The notes under the pieces were generated by a model. The model had not been told where the DNA came from. It worked only from the letters and a program-made list of their open reading frames with translations, and did not search any database. This document shows positions 10,701-21,125 of a stretch of 64,000 nucleotides of DNA, one piece after another (the stretch's first letter is position 1; every line of letters begins with the position of its first letter). The stretch lies in assembly GCF_040712315.1 (NCBI RefSeq), contig NC_134017.1, positions 11,500,001 to 11,564,000 on the forward strand, in the 5' to 3' direction. This DNA is from Castanea sativa (taxonomy: Eukaryota; Streptophyta; Magnoliopsida; Fagales; Fagaceae). The translations under genes were made by a program, and so were the position numbers.

Positions 10701-10870
10701 GTCTGTACGACACAGTACATTAGAGATGACAACTCTTTTTCCTGTCTTCTCTCTGTTTAGATCTTGAGCTTTAACAGCACACACAGAGAGATCTCTGTTT
10801 TTCTCTCTGTTTTGGTCTTGAGCTTTAAAAAGCAGAGAGAGAGAGAGAGAGAGAGAGAGACTTGCAGTAA
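10701..10870 (-). promoter_or_regulatory. 5' UTR of CBL10-like gene, unit A (CT-rich leader)
   Basis: Upstream of the mini-exon ATG on the minus strand are a second CT run (10839-10861), two copies of a ~30-bp AAGCTCAAGA(C/T)C..ACAGAGAGA word and an upstream ATG out of frame with the CBL start. CT-rich leaders are common in plant genes. I cannot place the transcription start exactly. Confidence 0.45.
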
Positions 10871-11802
10871 TAGCTAACTGGAAAGAAAGAAGAATCGTCT
10901 AAAACAAAAGATTGACAACATTGATTAATGAATAATATAATATTCACCTGTCTACAAGAGAGTCAATTTCGTAGTAAGGCCGTTTCGGTTTGGTTATCAA
11001 ATCGAAATATTTTGGTACCACTTAATATCAGTGTATCAATTTAAAATTACCACTATAAATAAATAAATATATATTCATTAATTTAAGTTTTATTAATTAA
11101 ATCTCATAAATATAACCATATTGTTGATGACTCAATTCTTAACCTGAAATTTTAATCCAAGCCCAATAGAAAGTAATAAAAAGTAATAGATATATTTATT
11201 AAATAATAATAACAATCAAATCAATATTATATTTTTAAAAAAATTAGAACCAATCTGCCATCACGTGGGGCTTTTAAAATTTCAATTCATTTGGTAACAA
11301 AAGTCAAAACATGCTAGCTGTAAAATAACAAGTATTAGTAAATATCAGTTTGGAAGGTTTTTAAAACATGCTAGTTACAGTAAATAAATATTTAAAATAA
11401 AAAAAAGTGCTAGTTGTAAAGTCTATTTCATGGGCGTGCTAAATATCATTTAAAAGGTTTGAAAAATCAATAAAGAGAAAGTTAGACGGACAGAGAGAGA
11501 AAGAAGAAGATGAAGATGAAAGTAGCAATAGCCAAAATCAGTCCATGACATCGACTTGAGGTTGAGAATGTAGAGATCGTCATCGGTGGAAGGTGAGAGC
11601 GAGAAAGAAACACTTCTTTTTGTTCCGGTTTGGTATGCATTTACCATCCGAAATCCGATATCTTCTCCGGTATGGCCGAAATGACCTGATATGGTCTGGT
11701 ATATTTTCCAGCATGAAATGACCTTGTTTCTATATCGACCAAGGTACCGAAACAGTAAATACCGGCCGTTACGGTACGAAACTGACTAACCTGATCTATA
11801 TA
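10871..11802. repeat. Diverged repeat fragments upstream of CBL, unit A
   Basis: Contains gaaatattttggtacc (10999-11020) and a cluster at 11630-11785 of ccggtatggccgaaat, cggccgttacggtacg words, similar to the ends of the 630-bp repeats. Unit B aligns only in part (25340-26130), lacking 11520-11790. No gene seen. Confidence 0.5.
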
Positions 11803-12059
11803 TCTATATTAATAACTAATAGTTGAAATGTTTGACTTTTTGTTGACCACGTCTAATTGTGCCACGTGGCTATATAAATTTATGTCACACACATACATTT
11901 AAAAACCAAATAATTGTGTCTTTTCGTTTTGTAGAATAAGACATTGAACAATTATCTCTTTTGGGATTTTAAATAACTAACCACAACCAAAAGAAACAAG
12001 TCGTTACATTGTATCATACAGTTGTTTTCCCTCGGTACATGTAAATATAACCGAGCTGC

Positions 12060-12430
12060 AAAAAGACGGTGATTGGCAAGCAGTTTCTCTTTTCCAACAG
12101 CACACCTCTATTTTTGAAAAACATCGCTGACAATCTCAACGCCAATACAACAAGCGATCACAGACTAATCCGTTTTCTCTTCATTTTTATCTCAGACTCT
12201 AAGAAACACCCTTCGCCTCTCTCTCCTTCATTCATTCATTCCAATCCCAATTTTTGACTATATATGAATTTCTCTATAAAACCCAAAGACCCAAAAATGT
12301 GTAAACCCTACACGAAAGCCTTTGAAGTCTAAACACTGCAAAGATTTAGAAAACAAACACAGCCTCTTCAATAAACAAGTCTTCTTCACTAGCTTTACTG
12401 CCCTTTCTTTCTCCTCCACTTCTTCTTGTA
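12060..12430 (+). promoter_or_regulatory. Promoter/5' UTR and splice donor carried inside the Helitron, unit A
   Basis: A CT-rich block (ccttcgcctctctctccttc), a TATA-type stretch (gactatatatgaatttctctataaaac, 12257-12283), a leader-like AC-rich stretch and then ..tcctccacttcttctt|gtaagttgag with a consensus donor at 12429. It looks like the 5' end of a plus-strand gene whose coding exons are missing: no convincing exon follows before the Helitron ends. Probably a captured gene fragment. Copy in unit B at about 26630-27003. Confidence 0.5.
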
Positions 12431-12991
12431 AGTTGAGTTCTTTAAATTTTGGCTTTATTGATTGTTTAGTTCATTAAACTTTGGCTTAAGGAGTTGGGGG
12501 AGGAATAGGAATGCTACAATATATGTTTTGAACTTCTATTGTGATACTTGTATTATTTTTCTGTGAATTCGTTTTCTTTTTCTATTATATCTTTTTTTCG
12601 TTTTTTTTTTTTTTTTTGTGGTTCAATCTGGCACTCTCATTGAATGCCAAGTATACAAATCCCATGCACAATATGGATAACATGCAGCCTTTCTTTATTT
12701 TACTTTTTATTTTTCCATTTTTTTTTCAAGAGAAAAGTTTTCCAAAGTTTCATTCATAGATTAACCACTATTACATAGAAAGGGTGGGACTTATTCTATG
12801 ACCACGTCCAAGTAAGTACACATTCAAGCCACAAGATGTTTGAAAGAGGAAGACCCTGAATTTTGAATGTCAAAAATATTATTTAAACTCTTGGCTTAAT
12901 GGGTTTGACTGTTTCCTGTGAAGTATTGAAATTCGAAGTTATTATTGGTTGATTTGTGTTCGTTTTATAGTCAAACATTTTCATAAACTTA

Positions 12992-13132
12992 GGGTCTATT
13001 TGGTAATGTTGTTCTAGTAACGTTGTTTAAGTGTTGTGAAAATACGTGTAGATAAAAAAGTGTTGTGGAAATATGTGTTATATTGTTTAAATAACGAAAA
13101 TTATTGTTCAAACAACGTTACCAAACAGACCT
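12992..13132. mobile_element. 141-bp MITE with TTA target duplication, unit A only
   Basis: Terminal inverted repeats GGGTCTATTTGGTAA / TTACCAAACAGACCT, flanked by TTA (12989-12991 and 13133-13135). Unit B has one TTA at 27551-27553 and no element. The 3-bp TTA duplication fits PIF/Harbinger (Tourist-like) MITEs. A related copy lies at 42893-43033. Confidence 0.75.
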
Positions 13133-13389
13133 TTAGTTTTTAAGACATTTAAATTGACACTTATTTGATTTTAGATATCATTCTTTTATGGACTAGCTGG
13201 TTTTTTGAAACTGATTGGCAGATTTGAAAAGTTACAAAACAATCACAATAATTTTAGAAAAACTATATTTGTCTTTCAATTTATTACAAAATTTTCTTTT
13301 AACATTGCAATGTCAGTGTTTTTTTGTTAAATATTTGGTTTATGCAAATTGTTTTGTTAAAAAGTTTCTATTGCAACTTATTTTGTTAT

Positions 13390-13620
13390 GTAGCATCTTT
13401 TGGAACTTGATTTTCTCAAAATCAAGTTCAAGGTAGAATTTAATTTAACTAAAGTTGAGTTCTATGCAATTCAATGATATGTGACAAATGTGGAACTCAA
13501 TTTTCTGAAACTCAAGTTCAACGTTTTACTGAATTTCATAGACTTTGGCAAAATTGAGTTCCACGTTGGAACTCAACTTTCATAAAATTGAGTACCAAAA
13601 AGAAGTTATATAACTAAATA
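13390..13620. repeat. TTGAGTTCC/GGAACTCAA inverted-repeat cluster
   Basis: Several inverted words (ggaacttgattttctcaaaatcaagttc; ttgagttccacgttggaactcaa) in about 230 bp, kept in unit B at 27720-27930. The style recalls the CTCGAG cluster at 38440-38850. Confidence 0.5.
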
Positions 13621-14369
13621 AGTTCCAATAGAGGCTTTGTAACAAAAATAAATTCAAATATCAAATATTTAGAAAAAAGAGTCTTATAACATCTATTGGA
13701 TAGAATATAGTACTTTGTGTTTCAATTTATTATTATTGTTCTTTTACCTTTTTCTTTTATGTAATTATCATCATTAAATAGTATCTTGAATAGTTATGAC
13801 GTACATTGTTCAAGGCAAGGGAGTAGGTCTGCATACAAGATAATTGGAATCCTAACATTTATTTAACTTTTTGTTTAATTGCATATTTTATATTGAGGTT
13901 AGGGAATTTTTAAATTAGAATCTTAATGTGCAAAGTTATGTTCGAAAAATATTCATATATATCATAAAAAAATAAACGAATTTGCTAAAAATTGTGCTCA
14001 TTTAAGGTTCATTCCCAAAAGAGTTATAATGTTGTTGGATAGTACTCAATTTTACCACTTGAGCTAACTGGAACCCACGATTTTATGTTTTAATTTATTA
14101 TATATGTTCAATTTTATTTAGATATCATCTTGCAAAATTGTTACAATTTGTATTTTATTAACGTTACCTCACTTTTGTAAGTATACTATGCATTTTTATA
14201 AACTAAGCCTTCCTATTAAATTATACTGATATGATGATTGTAGTAAATTAAACCAAGATTAAATCATACCTCATACTCTATAGCTTCTTTGTGCATTGCA
14301 TGGGTAATTTTGTTAATTGATAATGACATTTTTTTTTTATGTTGCATAAGTTTCTTTTAATGCATTGTA

Positions 14370-14401
<32 letters not shown>

Positions 14402-14436
14402 TAATAATAATAATAACAATAATAATAATAATAATT
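14370..14436. repeat. (AAT)n microsatellite
   Basis: Roughly twenty AAT units with two AAC interruptions; only about five units remain at the matching site in unit B (28748-28765). Confidence 0.85.
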
Positions 14437-14573
14437 GTACAAGACATTTTTTTTCTTCATTTTATAACATATAACTATTAGTATATGTTTTAGCTATATG
14501 TTGTTATTTATTAAGATTAAATCATATATTATATTCAATTTATTTCCCGTGCATCGCACGTGTTAACAACTAG

Positions 14574-15216
14574 TAATAACTAATAGTCGAAACGTTTGAC
14601 TTTTTGTTAATCACTCCTCATTGCGCCACGTGGTTACATAAATTTATGCCACATATCGAACAATTGTGTTTTTTCATTTTTCAATAAACACATTTATAGT
14701 CAATAAACACTCTATATCGATTGGTGATAAACTATAATCCTTACAAAATATTGGTACCAATTAGGCTACATACTAACTCTCGTCTATGGTCCCACATAGA
14801 TCAGCATTGGTCAATAACATCATCCTTATACTACCCAATATTACCAATAGTTTACTCTAAATGTTTTAACAATTCACTATTTTTCAAGTGAGCGACATTA
14901 GTAATTTGTTTAAAACTTCAAATAGCAGGCTTCAAGCAAGGAAAACAATTTACACCTTACGTACAATCTGTTAAATTTTCACATTATTCAAGTACAACCA
15001 TCCTTTGGCCAAATTAAGCAAAAAAAAAAAAAAAACTGTCATTTTGCCAAGGACTACAAAATAAGCAAATTGGTTTTCAACAAAAAGTTAATCCAAACAC
15101 GCTAATGCAAGTCCCACCACAAAAAATTTAAAAATAAACTAAAATATAAATAATTGGGTCCTTACCAATTGGTTAAATGCATTAGATTAGAAGGAGTTGG
15201 GGAACTCGTCACCACA
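14574..15216. repeat. Second Helitron-like 5' end directly after the Helitron, and end of unit A
   Basis: Immediately after CTAG comes taataactaatagtcgaaac.., about 110 bp that closely repeat the Helitron's own 5' end (11810-11920). The rest is AT-rich, non-coding and matches 28902-29562. Unit A and B similarity stops near 15216/29562. Confidence 0.6.
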
Positions 15217-15345
15217 GGCATGGAAAATATCAGATGAAGCCATGATAGAGGTTTTGCACAAAGTACTTCTTGGATTTTTCAAGGCCTTCACACTTCACCA
15301 ACACTACTTTTTCTTTGTTTTAGAAAATCCCATCGCTCCCACAGG

Positions 15346-15395
<50 letters not shown>

Positions 15396-16020
15396 GGATT
15401 CAGGTTATATCTGGTATAACTCTTATAAATTTACACATTTTTTACACCATAGATTCCTAAGAAATCTAACGATTAAAAAAAAAATCATTAAATGCTATTA
15501 TTTTTCACCTTATTACCTAATTAATACTAGCATTCTCTCTCTCTCTCTTTCTCTCTTTCTCTCTCCTTATTTATTGCTTTCCACCATATAATATTTTCTT
15601 CAACACAATCTAGCAAAAAAACTAAAAAAGAATCTCATAATCATTGATTTCACAAAACTACGCATAACAAGAGTCAAATGACTTTCAATTTGCTCCTTAA
15701 AATAAATAAATAAAGGAACTTAAAAAAAAAAAACTTCAAAATCTGCACCTATCACACACTAAACAATCAAATCGGATGGGAATGCTTAAAAAAAAATTTA
15801 GTAAGTGACCAAGCTTAAACTGAACTACTACGGAAATATATAGCAGGTCAATATTCTAGTTGGAGTGAATTATGTTTTATTAATCTTTATTTTATTAATC
15901 TTTTTTGCTTGTCCTCTAGGAACTTTGTTTAATTGAAATCTGTCCAAAGCTAACAAATACTGACCCTTTTTTTCTTTTATTTTATAAAGAGTCCTTAATT
16001 AATTTTCCAATTATTACTTT
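15217..16020. other. Spacer between the duplicated units, no gene seen
   Basis: AT-rich. Contains an (AT)n run at about 15348-15396 and a CT run at about 15534-15566. Short ORFs here are low-complexity translations. Confidence 0.6.
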
Positions 16021-17468
16021 TGTAAGAGATTTGATGATGCTAAGATCGTCAGTCACGTAGATTCATCCAGATGGGTCAACACGAGCTTAGTCTTTGAACC
16101 TGCAAGGTCAAGAATGGAATCATTTCTAAGTGGTCACCGGTGTGGTGCCGGCCACAGAGTCTCCGATGGTAAAGTTAGTGAATGGAATCAGAGAGAAATT
16201 ATGAGAGCTAGAATGAACATAAGAAATTATCAGTGCTTCAATGTGTGTGTCTGTTTGAACCTTGTTTAGTTCTAAAAGGCGTACATATATCCCTTTCTCT
16301 TGTAGCCGTTGTACCTTATTTATGATGGCTTTAGTGCCCCTTCTGTAACTCCTTTAGGCTCATTAATGTCGGTTTTAATGGGCTACCAACGGTCTTCTAA
16401 ATAGTTTGTAACTGTTTGCGATATTGAATTCTCTTTCATGGCTTCTTTTACTCTGTCCAAGCTGGGTTTAGGTGGATGAAGATATCTGAAGGGTTCGTCT
16501 GTACAATGGTATTTACTGGGCCTATCAGTTGCCCCCCCTGATTCTGTGGTTGTCCTTACGTGTAATGATGATCACAAGAAGATGGAAGGTTTTTGGTTCA
16601 GACATGACCCATGGGGTTCTATTCAAGCGACATTTAATGCGTAGTGGCGGCGCCGTACGCATTGTGGCCATGTGGCACATTCTGACTGGTGGAATTCAAT
16701 GCTCCACTCATGTTTCCTTTGGGTTTCCCTCCGATTTTCAGTTTTTTGTGCCCAGCTTTATTAAACTGTCATTTTCTCTTTCCTCCTTACTTTCTTCCTT
16801 TTGCGCCATTGTTGCTTTGTGTTTCTCTTCTTTGAGCTCTCCGTTGCGTTTCTCCTTTCTGGGATTGTTCCTTTGAGGTACGGTTTCTTTCTTCTTGCTT
16901 TATTCTTTGTAGCAAAAATTACTAGCAAAAAATTACTAGTTTTTTTCCTTTTCTTGTTTTGTTATTTGGAGTTTTACCTCCTTTTTTTTCTTCTTTTGGG
17001 TTCCATGGAGGTTAGGAGACTCTGTCCTTCCATCTCGTTTTTCTTTGCATGCTTAGGGGCTTCTCTAGGTTTTTCCCATTCCTTCGACTCTTTAATTGAA
17101 AGTTTTGTTTTTGGGGTTAGCGGCTTAGGTCCAGTGTTGGCTGATCTACTTCCCTTGCTTCGTCAGTCAATGGATTTGTTTGAGGAAATAGTGGGTGAAT
17201 GGAGAGTTATGCCAGGAATGAGATTTAGTGAGTTAGAAACGAGGTTGTTGCTAGAGAATGAGATTTAGTGAGTTAGAAACGAGGTTGTTGTCTAGCAACA
17301 ACCTCGTTGAGGCAAAGGAGGATACTGCCACTTTTTGCCGAAGAGAGGTTAAGGCTTTTCATGCCCTCTGGGAGCCATGTGCTCTGGATTCTGACACCCT
17401 CTCTAGGTTTAGGGATAGGTTCCGATTCCTAAGAGGGTTAGGATTCGTCTTCCTCACAGAGAGGAAAG
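16021..17468 (+). mobile_element. Probable retroelement fragment (LTR-like plus leader and broken ORF)
   Basis: The base composition changes to less AT-rich. A segment at 16120-16530 has LTR-like features (ggtgccggccacagagtctc.., then tcagttgccccccctg), followed by a pyrimidine-rich leader and open frames at 17005-17268 and 17258-17503. The ORF pieces carry a glycine/serine-rich start and an RLLSSNNLVEAKEDT-like acidic stretch; I do not recognise the protein. It is cut at 17469 by another LTR. A 40-bp segment (17217-17256) is repeated at 17258-17290, causing a frameshift between the two ORFs. Confidence 0.4.
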
Positions 17469-18602
17469 TGTTAGGATGTGTGCCATTAAATCCTATTGTA
17501 TGATGCTATATATGACATTATGTATTACATTATGTTGCGATTAATAAAATTGTTTTATTATTATCTAAAATAATGGTAACATGAATATTTCGACATTATC
17601 ATATAATCCATGAAATGCATAGTATGTGATTTATGTGATTTTATCACAAAAGATATAAATCACAAGTTCTTTGTAAACTCAAAGTTTTAATTTGTAATCG
17701 GTTATGAAATTGAGCATTTCATCTGCGAAGACTATAACGTATCAACTAAGATGATTTGTCTTAATCATGGAAATGGAGACTTCTAGTTGGTATGTTAATA
17801 TGTTTTAAGAGTTAAAGCATATTGAATTGGACCGCTGTGAAATTTATTATTCTTCTAATATCTGTCAAATGAATAATAAATCTCACGACTTCTATTTACA
17901 TGAATTCTTAATCCTGAAAGAATAATAGACATGATCATGAAGTGTAGATTGCTTTGATATATCAGGAGTGAGATCTAAAGTCACAATTAAAACCTCAGTA
18001 TGTTGGGCAGATGAATTTAGTGTTGATGGAATATATATTCTCAAGATGGAATTTATAATCTCTTAACGGAGATATAAAATATTCCCCTAAGATAAGTTTA
18101 ATGGGTTTGGTTATTCAAAATGTTAGGCCTAACTACTTTAGTAAGGAGTTACTAAAGTATATATTTATGAAATTGGATTTCATAAATATATGATGAATAA
18201 CTATAAAGGATTAAACCGAGTACTTAAGGATTAAGATGTAGTAATCTTCAAAATGACAATCTACTTACATGACTTTGTATTATTCCGAATATTTTATGAA
18301 GAGGTTGCATGTACAATAAAGTCTTGGAATATAATTTATTGATAAGGTTTAGAGTGCAATTATATTTATATAATGGTATTAAATATAATTAATGATAATT
18401 TCGGATTTGTTAATAGTTGACAGAAAAGCCCAAGGCCCATTGGAGTTAGAGTCTTATTTGTTCCCTTTTAGTCTCACTCCAAGTTACATACTAGAGCCTA
18501 ATTGGAATGAGTCAAAAGACTAGCCCAATTAGATAATCAATTAGATACAAGAGAAAAAACATAGAGAATTTTATGAGACACTATTGTGAAATGGTGTCTG
18601 AT
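17469..18602 (+). mobile_element. Truncated copia-type LTR, same family as the solo LTR at 39161-40516
   Basis: Begins TGTTAGGATGTGTGCC and runs parallel to the reverse complement of 40516..39161: shared blocks include ggatttcataaatata, the tatgttccatcaac region and the cccaattag region near its end. It lacks the final ~150 bp and stops exactly where unit B starts (caacttctttggaag, 18603), so one end was lost at the duplication breakpoint. Confidence 0.7.
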
Positions 18603-18654
18603 GCAACTTCTTTGGAAGATTAAAATAGTCTGATGCAGCTGAAGCTCCTCTCTT

Positions 18655-19418
18655 CATTTTCAACATTTAGCCATACCAAATTAACTATTGCCAAGATGTT
18701 TTCATCAACTTCAGTGTTGAAAATAAAACTTGGAAACACAGTTGTAATGTCCCTAGCAAATCGCAAAATATAAACAAAGTAGGTTTAGAATTTTGAGAGC
18801 ATCTAGTGTCATACAAATAGTTGATGTCATCATGAATCAGAGAAAGTTTGATGCCTAAATAACAAATATGCTAGTTTAGTTCTTTACGTAACTCCAAGTC
18901 AAGCATATAATAACTCAACATCTACTAGCAGTGACTCATACAACAGTGGCAGGTGCAACACAAAATCAGTGACACCTTCCTAGATTATGCTCCTACCCAA
19001 AATAGAAATTTCTAACAAGTAATTTTTTTTGGACAAGAAAAGCAGAAGTCTTACCGTCACAATAAACTCTCAGTAGTTGGATAATAATGATAGTAACAAA
19101 GTTAACAACAAAGTGAATGGAGAGAGTGAGATACTTTAAATAAGCGTCATGTTCTTCAGAAGTGTTGGGTGCCCAACAGCAAAAGCCTTCCATTCTTCTT
19201 TGTTAATCTTGCCATCCTTATCCGCGTCGATATCAGCGAATGTCAAAGTAAAGAAAAGTCACTATTAGTGCACAAAACTTCAAAGATGGAGTCTCACAAA
19301 AAAGACTATTGACATGGAATCATTAGCTTATCAATGATAGCTTCAAGACTTTCATCTGACAGTTGTATATCAGATTTATTTTGAAAGAATGGCAACAACC
19401 ATCTGCCTAACCTGGGAC
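18655..19418 (-). pseudogene. Extra 3' end of CBL10-like gene, unit B (decayed)
   Basis: Counterpart of 1602-2347. The FPSF-tail block is at about 18680-18752, EF-hand 4 at about 19132-19236 (loop [14 protein letters not shown]), and the preceding helix block at about 19330-19412. It is more broken than the unit A version: the acceptor before EF-hand 4 is TTTG, 4 bases are missing near its end (frameshift to stop), the helix block has an inserted ATTTATT-type stretch giving a stop, and its donor is lost. Confidence 0.75.
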
Positions 19419-19636
19419 CTCAACAATGGCTCAACAGTAAATTGCATGGGACATCGGGTAGTATAAACTAAACGCGGGAATGAGTATGCAAAGCTCAAAG
19501 AACCTCAGTAATAGATAGGAACAAGATCCCTCTATTCCTATTCAAAATTAAGGTGGGAGTACTCTTGGGCCACCTCAAGTTGGTCTCCGAGAACTGAAAA
19601 ACCTACCACGACAGCAACAGAGAGATTTCTTGGTAA

Positions 19637-20080
19637 GGTGACCAACGACAAGATCTCCAAAAAACCAGAGAGAGAGAAAGAGAGGGTGGGGGCGGCGGTC
19701 ATAGTTGAAAAGTGAATAAGTAAGGATAGAATAGATTGAGGAAGTATACTTTGTTTTGGGTGTATGCTTCCTCCCTCTCACAAGCTGGTTAGACCCATCA
19801 GCTATGGGTCCCATCAGCTGTGAGGAGGGAGAAATATACACCCGAAACAAGGTGTATTTTTTATAAAATATATTCAATTGAAATGAAAAAAAAAATTTAT
19901 TTCCAAGGATATTTTTAAAACGACATAGATATAAGGGTATTTTAGGAAATATGTTTAGGACAGTTAAGGTGAGACGACCAAAAATTTTATCTGTCCCACC
20001 TAGGGATTGAGGTAAAAAAATTTCTCCACCCCGTCCTAGCATCCATTCGTGCCAAGACAAGATGAGGTGAGTTATGGTAA
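19637..20080. mobile_element. 444-bp insertion only in unit B
   Basis: Unit A reads cttggtaaattgcgatcc (2568-2586). In unit B the word TGGTAA occurs on both sides (19631-19636 and 20075-20080) of a ~438-bp insert, consistent with a short target duplication. The insert contains a near-palindrome around 19765-19855 (gtgtatgcttcctccctc.. / ..gagggagaaatatacacc). Long minus-strand reading frames here are chance. Element class not determined. Confidence 0.6.
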
Positions 20081-21125
20081 AATTGCGATCCCTAATTATT
20101 TTAAAGTAGTGATAAACGTTGGAAAAAGAATAGAGGTACAGTGAAGAAAGCAATGCTATGAAAAGTACATCTTTATTTCACAACATCATATTGAAATGAT
20201 GACCATGATTGTAAAACCAAATCTAAGTAATTACAACAAAATTGACATCAACATGTAATATATACTGATCCAACAAAAAACTGCATAAGAGTAAAGATAT
20301 TCTTGCTTGCCAACTATAGATGCATAAATCGGGGGCCTTTAACCCAACTATATATATTTCGAAGGCAGGCATTTCTTGAAGCTGCTTTTTACTAAAGGAG
20401 GGAAATGAAGGGTGGGGTTTTGTTCTGGGGGGAGCCACCTTGAGTGGCTCTTCACTCCCCACCCTTGTTGCATATAGCAAATTCTTATTGTCAAGAGAGC
20501 ATCATATATGTAGCAGCCCCTTCCACGTTGTAATTAGCTCTGTGGTTCTTAAGACAAATCTGGCTCAAGGCTTAAGGATAAATCCTCTTTTTCTTACTTT
20601 TTACTTAAAAAGATATGCTTATAAGTTATATGAATATATAGCCAAACGGGCTTACACACACAACAACAAAGAGTCAATTGAGGCTATAAAATTTTAAAAA
20701 GAGAGAGGTGTGGAAGACAAGAAGGTATCTCCTGGTTCCCAAGACCAGTACCATGGAGTGCACCACTCACAAGCTAAAGTCCTACAGGTGCATTGGACCC
20801 ACATCATGTGAGAGGCCTGCTCCATAGAGCTGGCATAGGATATAATTATTGGTGGATGACAGGACAAACTAGGGCAATGATAAAATTACATATCACTTCG
20901 CTACACAATAGGAATACTTTGATCAATGTACATAAACAACTAGGGATATTTGTTGCCAATGAGGTTTCGAGTGGAAGAATGGATTGATCATAGATAGATG
21001 CAATGGTTTTAGCCAGCCTTGTGTTTGTACTGGTTGGAGGCAACATATATAAACCAAAATAGTCCAACTTCTTTGGAAGATGAAAACATAGCAGAAGTTC
21101 CTCTCTTCCTTTTCAACATTTAGCC
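20081..21125. other. 3' flank of the unit B CBL gene, no gene seen
   Basis: Colinear with 2580-3132 joined to 4100-4610, i.e. unit A minus its Helitron. The empty Helitron site is between 20628 and 20629. Confidence 0.7.

Larger units (their letters stand above)
11803..14573 (+). mobile_element. Helitron, 2.77 kb, unit A copy
   Basis: Starts A|TCTATATTAATAACTAATAG and ends with hairpin CGTGCATCGCACG then, 10 bases on, CTAG (14570-14573) before T. The orthologous copy in unit B is 26373-28901, with a decayed end (TTAG), so insertion preceded the segment duplication. No Rep/helicase ORF is visible. It contains a promoter/5' UTR-like block, a younger MITE and an (AAT)n run. Confidence 0.7.

Noticed and set aside
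14278..14460. 60-codon tyrosine-rich frame
   Set aside because: Translation of the (AAT)n microsatellite.
16529..16876. 115-codon plus-strand frame as a gene
   Set aside because: No domain; lies in the LTR-like/leader part of the retroelement fragment.
19575..20153. 192-codon open frame on the minus strand
   Set aside because: It lies across a unit B-only insertion and its junction, has no recognisable domain and no counterpart in unit A; chance frame.
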